This document shows positions 26,635 through 35,800 of a stretch of DNA of 64,000 nucleotides, one piece after another. Numbering within the stretch: position 1 is the stretch's first letter; every line of letters begins with the position of its first letter. Position numbers and translations under genes: made by a program. The notes beneath the pieces are model-generated. The model did no database searches and was not told the DNA's origin. It saw only the letters and a program-made list of their open reading frames with translations. The DNA is from CATQHS01 sp963422655 (GTDB lineage: Bacteria; Actinomycetota; Acidimicrobiia; Acidimicrobiales; Aldehydirespiratoraceae), in NCBI GenBank assembly GCA_963422655.1, contig OY730440.1, forward strand, positions 1,116,001-1,180,000, written 5' to 3'.

Positions 26635-27713
26635 CAGATGCCACGATGAGAAGCGCCGCCCTGACAGACGCCACGATCTTCTTCGACGGATCCGTCCGAC
26701 GCGGTCGCTGGACCCTGAAGCTTTCCGCCGTGGAGATCAGAGCCGGGGTCACTGCCGTCGTGGGTGCCAACGGGGCCGGGAAAACCACCCTGGGCCGGAC
26801 CGTGGCCGGGCTCGAAGCCCTCGACACCGGCCGGGTCGCCATCGGTGGCCGGACCGTGGACGAACCCGCCACCGGCAGATTCGTCTCCGCTGCCGATCGC
26901 GATGTCGGGGTCGTGTTCCAGGACCAGCGGCTCTTCGCCCATCTCCGGGCCGTCGACAACGTCGCCTTCGGGCTACGACGGCGCGGCTCCAACGTCCGAG
27001 TGGCTCGAAACCGCTCCACCGAGTTGCTGGACTTGGTGGGCCTGCCGCCGACACTGCGCACCGCCCGACCATCGGAGCTGTCGGGAGGCCAGCGGCAACG
27101 GGTGGCAATAGCCCGAGCCCTGGCCACCGAACCCGAGGTGTTGATCGCCGACGAACCGCTGGCCTCGGTGGACGAGGTGGCCCGGACCGAGCTGCGCGGG
27201 GTCCTGGCCCGGCCCGGACCCACCTACACCCTGGTCATCACTCACGATCCGGTCGACGTGGCGACCATGGCCGAAAACGTCCTCGTCCTCGACGAAGGCC
27301 GGGTCGTGGGCCAAGGCCCGCCCGGTGAGGCAGCCGCTTCGATCACCAGTCGATGGGCCGCTACTTTTCTCGGCGCCAACGTGGTTTCGGGAACCGGACG
27401 CGGGTCGGTGGTCACGACCGGGACCGGTTTCGCTGTGACCGTGGCCGAACCGGCTCATGGCGGCGTGCACCTGGTCTTCCCGGCCCACGCCGTCACCCTC
27501 CATCCGGACCGACCCGACAGCAGCGCCCGTAACTGCTGGCCGGCGGTCGTAACCCGCGTGGATATCGACGGTGAACGAGCCCGGGTCGGGTTGAGCGGCC
27601 CTGTCGACTTGCGGGCCGACATCACCTCCGGTTCAGCCCACGATCTGAGACTGCGGCCGGGGTCGGCGATTTGGGCCTCGCTCAAGGCCACCGAGATCAC
27701 CGTCGTAGCGTGA
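26631..27713 (+). CDS. modC: Molybdate ABC transporter ATP-binding protein
   Basis: Energises ModAB. From the ATG overlapping the modB stop the product has 360 residues. Walker A is VVGANGAGKTTLGRT, the Q-loop VVFQDQRLFAHL, the signature SELSGGQRQRVAIARAL, Walker B EVLIADEPLASVDE and the H-loop VITHDPVD. A C-terminal MOP/TOBE domain (RARVGLSGPVDLRADIT and IWASLKATEITV) marks it as a molybdate/tungstate rather than sugar transporter. The ORF open further upstream lies in modB and is not used. Confidence 0.93.
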   Translation: MTDATMRSAALTDATIFFDGSVRRGRWTLKLSAVEIRAGVTAVVGANGAGKTTLGRTVAGLEALDTGRVAIGGRTVDEPATGRFVSAADRDVGVVFQDQRLFAHLRAVDNVAFGLRRRGSNVRVARNRSTELLDLVGLPPTLRTARPSELSGGQRQRVAIARALATEPEVLIADEPLASVDEVARTELRGVLARPGPTYTLVITHDPVDVATMAENVLVLDEGRVVGQGPPGEAAASITSRWAATFLGANVVSGTGRGSVVTTGTGFAVTVAEPAHGGVHLVFPAHAVTLHPDRPDSSARNCWPAVVTRVDIDGERARVGLSGPVDLRADITSGSAHDLRLRPGSAIWASLKATEITVVA

Positions 27714-27762
27714 CCACCGGAGCCCGACCATTACGGCACGAATACCGAAAGGAGAGACTGCG

Positions 27763-28533
27763 ATGCCCGGCATCGATCCTCTGGCCGCCTTCGACCTGAC
27801 AGGCCGGGTGGCCATCGTTACCGGGGCCAGCTCCGGGCTCGGAGCCCGATTCGCCCGAGTACTGGCCGCAGCCGGGGCCCGAGTCGTTGTCACAGCCCGG
27901 CGGGCCGACCGGCTCGACGACCTCGTCGCCGACATGGACGGCGCCACCGCCGTCGCCACCGATATCACTGCCCATGACGCGGCCAGCATCATCATGGGCA
28001 CCGCCCTCGACCGCTACGGCCGAGTCGACATCTTGGTGAACAACGCCGGCATAGTCAATGTGGAGTCTGCGCTCGACCTCGATCCGGCCCGGTTCCGTCA
28101 CGAGATAGAGGTCGATCTGGTCGCGCCCTACACCATGGCCCGGGCCTTTGCCGCCCACGTCATCGAGCAGGCCGGCACCGGCGTGATCGTCAACCTGGGA
28201 TCGATCCTGGGCACCGTGGCCGGACGCAAGCTACGGCTGGCCGGCTACGCCGCCGCCAAGGGCGGACTGCACAGCCTTACCCGGGAGCTGGCCAACCAAT
28301 GGGCCCGCAAATCCATCCGCGTCAACGCGCTGGCGCCGGGATGGTTCGAAACGGAGATGAACGCCCATGTCTGGGCCGACGAGGCCTTCTCCGCTTTCGT
28401 GACCGACTGCCCGATGGGCCGAGGCGGCCATGAGAGCGAACTGGACGGGGCCCTGCTGTTCTTGTGCTCGGACGCTTCCTCGTTCGTGACCGGTCAGGTG
28501 CTGCAGGTCGACGGGGGCTGGACCATCGTGTAG
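27763..28533 (+). CDS. Short-chain dehydrogenase/reductase (SDR), classical type
   Basis: 256 residues with the whole classical SDR set: cofactor motif VTGASSGLGARFARVL near residue 20, VTARRADRL (Arg after the second strand favours NADP), NNAG at about residue 90, catalytic Ser in NLGSILG, YAAAKGG with Tyr and Lys, and the C-terminal VTGQVLQVDGGWTIV. A good ribosome site (AAGGAGAG) precedes the ATG. Substrate unknown; the family contains 3-oxoacyl-ACP reductase-like and sugar or steroid dehydrogenases. Confidence 0.9.
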   Translation: MPGIDPLAAFDLTGRVAIVTGASSGLGARFARVLAAAGARVVVTARRADRLDDLVADMDGATAVATDITAHDAASIIMGTALDRYGRVDILVNNAGIVNVESALDLDPARFRHEIEVDLVAPYTMARAFAAHVIEQAGTGVIVNLGSILGTVAGRKLRLAGYAAAKGGLHSLTRELANQWARKSIRVNALAPGWFETEMNAHVWADEAFSAFVTDCPMGRGGHESELDGALLFLCSDASSFVTGQVLQVDGGWTIV

Positions 28534-28580
28534 CCGGCCGCAGCTTTGGTTTGCGAGTCGGCGCCGCCGCGGCGGCAGGA

Positions 28581-29810
28581 TCATCCCGCCAGCTCGGTCA
28601 CTGGCACCAGCGCAGTGACGACATCGGGCTGGGAGGCAGGCCGCACGAACCGCAGTCCCATGACCCCGTGGTCGTGGTCACCGGGGTCGATCCAGTTGTC
28701 TGTGCCCGGGTCGGTGGCCGCCACCACGATCCGAACCCGGCCACCGGGGCCCCGAACCGCGTTCTGCTGATCGACGTAGCCCAAGCCCCGGGCGTAGTCG
28801 GCCAGGTTCTCCATCCAATGGTTGCAGAGCTGGAAGTTCCAGTGCCGACAGTCGGGCTCGACAAAGTCGACCACCAACCCGTGGTCGGGCCGGAGCTGCC
28901 AGTAACCGAACTCGAAGTGCCGGTCGTCGGGCGATCCTCCGATGCGCTCATACCACTGCTGGGTCAACCCGAGCTGGTTGGGCCTCGCCCGCAGATCCCG
29001 GGTCCAGCCTGCGTAGTCGCTCTGCAGCCCGAGCACGAGCTGGGCGGCCACAGCCAGCCGGGCCGCCATGTCGTCGGGGTCGGGGGTGAGGGGCTGAGGG
29101 TGGTGGTCGAGGCATTCGATCATCAGCCGGGGCGGGCTCTGGACGGTCCGATCGTCGTAGACGACCCGGCCCATGAGCTCGCGGGTGTCAGCGACCATGG
29201 GAAACCACACATGGCCGGCACCGGGGTCGTCGACCGACAGGACGAAGTCGACGGCACCGTCGGCACCGGCCAGATCGGCCAGCACGAAGCTGTGAGGAGT
29301 GTGAGCCCGGTTGGGGTTGAAGCGATCGAGCCGGGTTTCGGCCTCGAGTCCGAGCCCGAAGGCGCCGACGTCAGCAGGGACGGGCGGGCTCCATGCCGAC
29401 AGATGGGTGTAGACGTCTCCGGTGGTGCCAGTGACGCGATACCGGTAGCGGGAGTCGACAGGTTGGACGATGTGGTCCTGGTTGGGTGACTGCACGCCTT
29501 GGCCACCCCGGAGCGGGGGCGGGATGATGCGAATGGGGCGCGGCTTGCGGGCCGGGGTCCGCCGTTCGATGACCCGGACCCCGGCCATGGTCATCATGCG
29601 GGTCAGGTACCGGTACCCCTCGACCAGATCCTGGGGATCGCCGCCGGGGGCCTCCCGCTGGACGACCCGGCCTGCGGCCTTGAGAGTGTCACAGAAGTCG
29701 TCCCAGGCTCGGCCGTCGAGCAGTCGGGCCCGCCGTCGGGCGGCGACGGCTTCGGGGCTACCGGCCTGCATCGATCCGGTCTCGCTCCGAGCCGCCTCGT
29801 TCGGCTTCAT
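28581..29810 (-). CDS. DUF1214 domain protein of unknown function
   Basis: 409 residues, no signal peptide. The N-terminal part (AWDDFCDTLKAAGRVV) and the C-terminal half with GYWQLRPDHGLVVDF, NFQLCNHWMEN and a terminal NWIDPGDHDHGVMGLRF match DUF1214-containing proteins found in Actinobacteria and Proteobacteria, often near lipid or steroid catabolism genes. The activity is not known. It lies 29 bases downstream of the S9 peptidase gene on the same strand and may share its transcript. Confidence 0.75.
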   Translation of the reverse strand: MKPNEAARSETGSMQAGSPEAVAARRRARLLDGRAWDDFCDTLKAAGRVVQREAPGGDPQDLVEGYRYLTRMMTMAGVRVIERRTPARKPRPIRIIPPPLRGGQGVQSPNQDHIVQPVDSRYRYRVTGTTGDVYTHLSAWSPPVPADVGAFGLGLEAETRLDRFNPNRAHTPHSFVLADLAGADGAVDFVLSVDDPGAGHVWFPMVADTRELMGRVVYDDRTVQSPPRLMIECLDHHPQPLTPDPDDMAARLAVAAQLVLGLQSDYAGWTRDLRARPNQLGLTQQWYERIGGSPDDRHFEFGYWQLRPDHGLVVDFVEPDCRHWNFQLCNHWMENLADYARGLGYVDQQNAVRGPGGRVRIVVAATDPGTDNWIDPGDHDHGVMGLRFVRPASQPDVVTALVPVTELAG

Positions 29811-29839
29811 TTCCTCGCTGCCACAGTCTATTTACGGTA

Positions 29840-31966
29840 TCACGCAGGCGGTAAGACGGCTCTGAGAAAATCGAGCTCGAGCAACAGCAGGCTCTCGGCT
29901 ACCTGCTCGGGAGGAGTCATGTGGGTGACCCCCGACAACGGCAGCACGGTATGGGCCCGACCGGCCTCCAGCAAGGCCCGTGACAGCCGAAGGGTGTGGG
30001 CCGCAACGACGTTGTCGTCGGCCAGCCCGTGGATGAGCATCAACGGCCGCTGCAGGCCATCTGCCGACGAGGTCAGATCGGTACGGTCGTAGTTTCCCGG
30101 TTCGGTGGCGGGATGGCCGAGGTAGCGCTCGGTGTAGTGGGTGTCGTAGAGCCGCCAGTCGGTGACCGGGGCCCCGGCGATAGCGGCATGGAACACGTCG
30201 GGACGGCGCAGAACAGCCAGGGCGGCCAAATATCCCCCGAACGACCACCCCCGGATGGCGACCCGGGTCAGGTCGAGGCGGGAGTCGCGAGCGGCCGCCG
30301 CTTGCAGGGCTTCGATCTGATCCTGGAGCACCGGTGCGGCCAGGTCCCCCCGAACGGCTCGCTCGAAGGCAGGTCCTCGGCCCGGTGTGCCCCGACCGTC
30401 GATGACGACCACCGCGAACCCCTGGTCGGCGAACCACTGCGATGTCTCGAACAACGCCCGCGACCGTTGAACCCGCTGAACATGAGGCCCCCCGTAGGAA
30501 TCGACGAGAACGGGCCACGGCGACTCCGGGCCGGCTCCGGCCGGCATCAAGACGGCAGCAACCAGCGACCGAGACCCCAAAGAGACGATCTCGACGTTCA
30601 TATCGAGGCCCGACCCGGCCGCGTGGTTGGCGACGGTGCGGTTCTGGCCGTCGCCGGACCGGACCACGACCACCGAGCCCGGATGTCGAAGAGATCGCTG
30701 CACCAGAACCGTGGTGGCACCACCGACGACAGCGTCGGTCACACCGGGACCCTCGGTCAGCCAGGTCACTTCACTGGTCCATGACACCCGGGCCACGTTC
30801 ACGTCGGCCGGATCCACCGACGACGCCGTGATCACCACCCCGGTCTCATCCGCGCCGACGACACGCCGAACCTGCACCGCTTCGGAAGTGAGAGCCACGC
30901 CGTCGGCGCAGAGCCGACGGGCCGAGCCCCGGTCTTCTACCGTTATCAGCCGCCCCGCAACCGGTCTGCAGGCTCCGGCCACCAGCTCGACCCAGCAGTC
31001 GTCGGTGACGCGGTGGCGTTGCCGACAGGCGCCGCAGCCGGGGTCGACTTCGACCACGGCCAACTGCTTTTGGTCCCGGGCCTGCACCACCAAGAACAGT
31101 CCCTCGCCGGTCCAGTCCACGGCGGCCAGATACTCCCAGGTGGTGGCGTCCCCGACGCCGCTACCGTCGGCTGCGGGCTCGAACCCGGTGTGGGCCCAGT
31201 CCACGTCGACCCGGCTTCCGTCGTCGATGTCGAAAATGGCCAGCGCCACGCTGGCGTTGGCAGTGCCGGCAACCGGGTAACGGATCTCGGTCGGGGTGAG
31301 GTGAGGATCGACCGGAGCGGGGATCCACCATGACTGCACCTCAGCTTCGTCCACCCGTTGCACGGCCAGCTTCCGGCTGTCGGGCGACCACCAGTGGCCT
31401 CGGGTCCGTCCCATCTCCTCGGCGGCCACGAACTCGGCCCGACCCCAGGTGACGGTGGGGCCGGGCTCACAGATCACCACCCGGTCACCGTCGGCGTCCA
31501 CCACTCGCAGCCCTGATCCGGCTCCGTAGGCCACTCGCCGGCCGTCGGGGCTGATCCGGGGATCGAAGGCACCGGGCCGGCCCGCCAGAGCCGTTACCGA
31601 CCCGGTATCGAGATCGGCTCTCCAAAGCGAGCCTCCCAGGGTGAACACGGCTGCGGTCAGGGCCGGGTCGGTGTCGTAGGCCACGATTCCCCCGGCCGCC
31701 TCCCGGACTCGCTCCCGGCGGGCCTTTTCAGCCGAAGGCAGACCGGATTCGCTTCCGACCAGCCGGTCGGGGTCGGCCACCAGCCGCTCCGAACCGGTAG
31801 CAGTGTCGAGCACCCACAGGCGATTTAGGGGATCCTCCGGCCCCGACGAGCGCAAGAAGGACACCCGGTGCCCGTCGTTTGCCACCCGGAAGTCACGGGG
31901 CGCCCCCAGCGTGAACCGCCGGGTGCGGGCCTGGCGCCGGGGGAAGGACCGGGAGATTTCGTTCAC
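29840..31966 (-). CDS. S9 family prolyl oligopeptidase (dipeptidyl peptidase IV-like)
   Basis: 708 residues; GTG start. The N-terminal beta-propeller (DPPIV N domain) shows WSPDSRKLAVQRVDEAEV and ATTWEYLAAVDWTGEGLFLVVQARD. The C-terminal alpha/beta hydrolase domain holds the catalytic Ser in GWSFGGYLAALAVL, Asp in GLADDNVVAAHT and His in GVTHMTPP. No export signal is visible, so it is probably cytosolic, cleaving short proline-containing peptides. It follows the enoyl-CoA hydratase gene by 28 bases. Confidence 0.9.
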   Translation of the reverse strand: MNEISRSFPRRQARTRRFTLGAPRDFRVANDGHRVSFLRSSGPEDPLNRLWVLDTATGSERLVADPDRLVGSESGLPSAEKARRERVREAAGGIVAYDTDPALTAAVFTLGGSLWRADLDTGSVTALAGRPGAFDPRISPDGRRVAYGAGSGLRVVDADGDRVVICEPGPTVTWGRAEFVAAEEMGRTRGHWWSPDSRKLAVQRVDEAEVQSWWIPAPVDPHLTPTEIRYPVAGTANASVALAIFDIDDGSRVDVDWAHTGFEPAADGSGVGDATTWEYLAAVDWTGEGLFLVVQARDQKQLAVVEVDPGCGACRQRHRVTDDCWVELVAGACRPVAGRLITVEDRGSARRLCADGVALTSEAVQVRRVVGADETGVVITASSVDPADVNVARVSWTSEVTWLTEGPGVTDAVVGGATTVLVQRSLRHPGSVVVVRSGDGQNRTVANHAAGSGLDMNVEIVSLGSRSLVAAVLMPAGAGPESPWPVLVDSYGGPHVQRVQRSRALFETSQWFADQGFAVVVIDGRGTPGRGPAFERAVRGDLAAPVLQDQIEALQAAAARDSRLDLTRVAIRGWSFGGYLAALAVLRRPDVFHAAIAGAPVTDWRLYDTHYTERYLGHPATEPGNYDRTDLTSSADGLQRPLMLIHGLADDNVVAAHTLRLSRALLEAGRAHTVLPLSGVTHMTPPEQVAESLLLLELDFLRAVLPPA

Positions 31967-31994
31967 GGTGGGATAGGGATCCGATGCGGCGAGG

Positions 31995-32801
31995 TCAGCG
32001 GCCTCGGAACTTCGGTTCTCGCTTCTCGACGAAGGCCTTCACGGCTTCTCTGACATCTTCGGTGGTCAGGTTCAGCGACTGGCCCAGACTCTCGTTCTCC
32101 AAGGCCTCGAACAGCGAGCGGGAGCTGGCCCCGTCGAGCTGGCGCTTGGTGATCGAGGCGGCAATGGGAGGGCCGGCCACGAGTCGGGCTACCATGCCGT
32201 CGACCGCGGAGTCGAGATCGTCGACGGCCACCACCTCGTTCACGATCCCCAGGGCGGCGGCCCGGTCGGCGCCGATCACCTCGCCGGTGAAGGCCAGCCG
32301 CTTGGCCTCATGGATGCCGATCCGCTTGGGCAGCAGCCACGACGACCCGAAGTCGAGGCTCAAGCCGCGCTTGGCGAAGATCAGCGAGAAGCGGGCCCGA
32401 TCCGAGCACCACAGCATGTCAGCAGCCAAGGCCAGTCCGAACCCGGCCCCCACGGCTACGCCGTCCACTTTGGCCACCACCGGTTTGGGACAATCGTGTA
32501 CGGCCATGACCGCATCGCCGATCACTCGCAGTTCGTCGAGAGGCCGGCGATGAGCCGAATCGCGCTCCTCGCCTTGGCCCCGGTTGCCTTGGCCCCGGCC
32601 ACCGATGTCGGCGCCCCCGCAGAACTCGCCTCCGGCGCCGGTTATCACCACAGCCCTGGCACCAGAGACAGCGATGTCACGGAATCCGTCTCGCAGCCCC
32701 TCCCACATGCCGAAGGTGCAGGCATTCTTGCGATGGGGGCGATCGATGGTGACGGTGGCTACGTCATCGGCGTAGTCGAGATGGATGTCCGGGTGGACCA
32801 T
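31995..32801 (-). CDS. Enoyl-CoA hydratase/isomerase family protein
   Basis: Crotonase-fold enzyme acting on acyl-CoA. From the ATG at 32801 (GAGAG upstream; a GTG four codons earlier is also possible) it has 268 residues. Motifs: TIDRPHRKNA near the start, the oxyanion hole region GAGGEFCGGADIGG, KPVVAKVDGVAVGAGFGLALAADM, and LPKRIGIHEAKRLAFTGEVIGA. The residue pattern is that of a general hydratase/isomerase; whether both catalytic Glu are kept is uncertain (one is FSLIF-region poor), so the exact reaction is open. It carries an extra Gly/Gln/Arg rich loop after the oxyanion motif. Confidence 0.87.
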   Translation of the reverse strand: MVHPDIHLDYADDVATVTIDRPHRKNACTFGMWEGLRDGFRDIAVSGARAVVITGAGGEFCGGADIGGRGQGNRGQGEERDSAHRRPLDELRVIGDAVMAVHDCPKPVVAKVDGVAVGAGFGLALAADMLWCSDRARFSLIFAKRGLSLDFGSSWLLPKRIGIHEAKRLAFTGEVIGADRAAALGIVNEVVAVDDLDSAVDGMVARLVAGPPIAASITKRQLDGASSRSLFEALENESLGQSLNLTTEDVREAVKAFVEKREPKFRGR

Positions 32802-32857
32802 CGTTGCTCTCACTCTCGGTCGGGATGCGGGGGCGGGTAGGCATTCGTACGGTATGC

Positions 32858-35800
32858 CTACCGGTCCACACCCGCCACGGCCACCAGGGCGACTTGGGCA
32901 ACGGCAGCGGCGCCACCGGACGCGATCACCCCCCGACCGGCGACGGCGGGCAGATCGAGACGGGCGGGCAGGCTCACGCCTAGCAGGTCACCATCGATGG
33001 GACCGGGCCGGAACAGTACGCCAGCCTGACTGGCGCGCAGTTCCGACAGCCAACCGCTGTAGGTGGCGCGCAACCGCTCGGCTCGGGTGACGGCCACTAT
33101 GTGGCACCGGGTGGCCGGGTCAGCGGCGATCCGGCCCAAGTCGCCGTCGGGGTCGTCCAGCCGGTCACCGTCATCCACCAGGAGCACCCGCCGGCCGGAC
33201 CCGAGCCGATCCAGGGCCGATACCGGGACAGGTTCCAGGTCGAGCAGGCTGCAAAGCTCGGTCCGCTCGGGGGCTACGACCGCAGCTCTCGACCCCACCG
33301 CCGCCCCGATAGCAGCCAGCGTCGCCGTCCGCCCCGTGCCGGGAGGACCCAGAATCAAGCCGTGCTCCCCGTCGCGGAGGGTGAAGCCGACCGGTTCGAG
33401 CCCGAGATCACTCATGGCGAAGTCGATGATGATCCGGCCATCGGATTCCTCGGCTCTCACGGGCAGGTCCCGGGCCGAGACGACCGGGGGCAGCGATCCG
33501 ATTGCGGCCGGGCTGGCCTGCACCGCGGGGGCGGCCGCCGCCGCTACCGCCTCCACCGCGGCGTCCAGATCGCCGTCAGCGAAGCGAGCGACCTGGAGCT
33601 CCCGCCGGTCACTGACCCGGATGGCCCGACCCGAGCCCAGGTCCGACGTGGTGGCCTTCAGCCCGAACCGGAGGCCGTCGCTGGGATCGGTGGTGGCGTG
33701 GATCAAAACGACACCAGCCGAGGCGGCCATGTCCCCGGACAGATCCGCGACCCGGCTGATACTCACCGCCACCCGCAACCCCACCGCCGGTCCGTCACTG
33801 TAGATCCGGCTCAGAAGCTGGTGGGGCTCGGGGTCACGCACCGGGTCATGGGCTCGGGCCAGCCCGGCCAAGCCGTCGACGAACAACACTACGTGAGGTC
33901 TCGCCGCCGCGTCGGGGCAGGCTCGGCGGGCCGCTATCTCCTCGTCGAGGAACCGCAGCATCCGAACTCGGCGTTCCCCGTCGCTGGGAGCGGTGACCGC
34001 CCCGCAGTGGGGCAGTCGGGCCAGAGCCGCGAGTCGGCCGCTGTCGAGATCGATCCCGTACAGATGGACCCGGTCGGGTGAATGAGCGCGGGCCAGGTCC
34101 AGTGCCACCATGGCCAAAGTGGTGGTGGTTCCCGACCCGGGCCGCCCCAAGACAACCAGATGACCTTGGTCGAGCCGCCAACCGTCGACGAAGCGGCGCT
34201 GGCGGTCGGGGTCGTCCACGAGCCAAACCGCCGGCGATCCCGGATCGACCGCTCCGACCAGTTCTTCGGCTGCGATCGCGGCGGGGAGCGGTTCGGGCCA
34301 CGGCGACCGGGGCCGGACCCCTCCCCGGTGCCGGTGAGCGGCCTCGACGGTTCGCACCACCCGAGCGATATCAGATTCGCCTTCGGACTCTCCGGCGGGT
34401 CTGCCCTCATCGGAGGTCGGGCCCTCGTCGACGACCCTCACCCGCAGACCCCCGGCCGCGGGCGTCGTGACCGCGGTGACCAGCGCCGACTGGAACGCCA
34501 CCAGCTCACCCGGACCGAACCGGGCCAGAGCTCGGCCCGGTCGGGTGCGGGGTATGGCCGCGGCGTCGGCAACCCCGATCACGTCGTTGGAGTCGTGGCG
34601 ATCGGCGACCCGTAGAGCGATCCGGCAGCCGGTGTTGGCCCGGATGTCCTCGGTCACCGCTCCGGCCGGCCGCTGGGTGGCCAGAACCATATGCACTCCG
34701 AGACTGCGGCCTCGTTGACCGACACCAACCAAGGCATCGACGAACTCCGGTAGCTCGCCAGCCAGGGTGGCGAACTCGTCAACGACCACGACCAAGCGGG
34801 GTAGCGGAGCTTCACTGCAATCGGCTCCGGCCGTCAGAGCCCGGAACGCTTCCAGATCCTCGGCTCCGAGAATGCGCAGCCGCTCCTCCCGGTAACGCAG
34901 CTCGGCCTCCAGGCAGCGCAGGGCCCGCTCGGCCAACCGGTCGTCGAGGTCGGTGACCAAACCGGCCACATGGGCCAAGTCGGCGCAGCAGTCGAAGGCG
35001 GCCCCGCCCTTGTAATCGACCAACACGAAGGCAACGTGTTCGGGATCGGCGGAGAGAGCCAGGCCCGCTACCAGCGACCGCAGCAGTTCCGACTTCCCCG
35101 ATCCGGTCATACCCCCGATCAGCAGATGGGGACCATCGGCAACCAGATCGAGTTCCAGCACTCCATCCGCATCGACTCCCACGGGCGCGGCCAGGGCGGT
35201 TGTGCCCCGGGTCAAGGCCCAACGCTGCTGCACCGATTCTGAGGTCAGCTCCTCCCCGATGAGGTCCACCAGCGCTACCGCATCAGGCAGATCGGCACTG
35301 GTAGAACCCAGATCCGGGTCGTCGAGACGGGCCAGCCGGGCCGCGGTCGCAGCGGCCCTGGCCCCGGTCATCCCCCAGGCTGTCACCGATTCGGAAGCCG
35401 TCGCCGATCGCGGGTCGACCAGCCGTAGGCCCCCGGCCGGGTGGGTGATCTCCACGACGGTGGTGCACGACGCCGGCAGTTCGTGGGCGTCGGAGACGAT
35501 GACGATGGCAGCCACCCACTCATGGGCCAGCAGAGCCCGTCCGGGCGCAGCCCGCCCGACCAGTGCTGCCGCCCCCTCCAGCACTACCAGACGAACCCGC
35601 TCGGTGTCGTCGATCCCCACCGCCTCGACCACACCGGCCATCGAGGCCTCGGTAGTGGCCACCAATGCGCCGACGCCTCCACCACCGATGTCGGTGCTGT
35701 GGGGCAACCACCGCAGCCACGACCACTGCGGGGCCTGGTCCGGGGCCAAGGCTGCGACGGCCAGATCAGCAGGCCCGTGGAGCACGCAGGCCTGAATCAC

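Noticed and set aside
25488..26942. A 484-codon minus-strand open frame
   Set aside because: Antisense to modA, modB and modC, all of which have full motifs.
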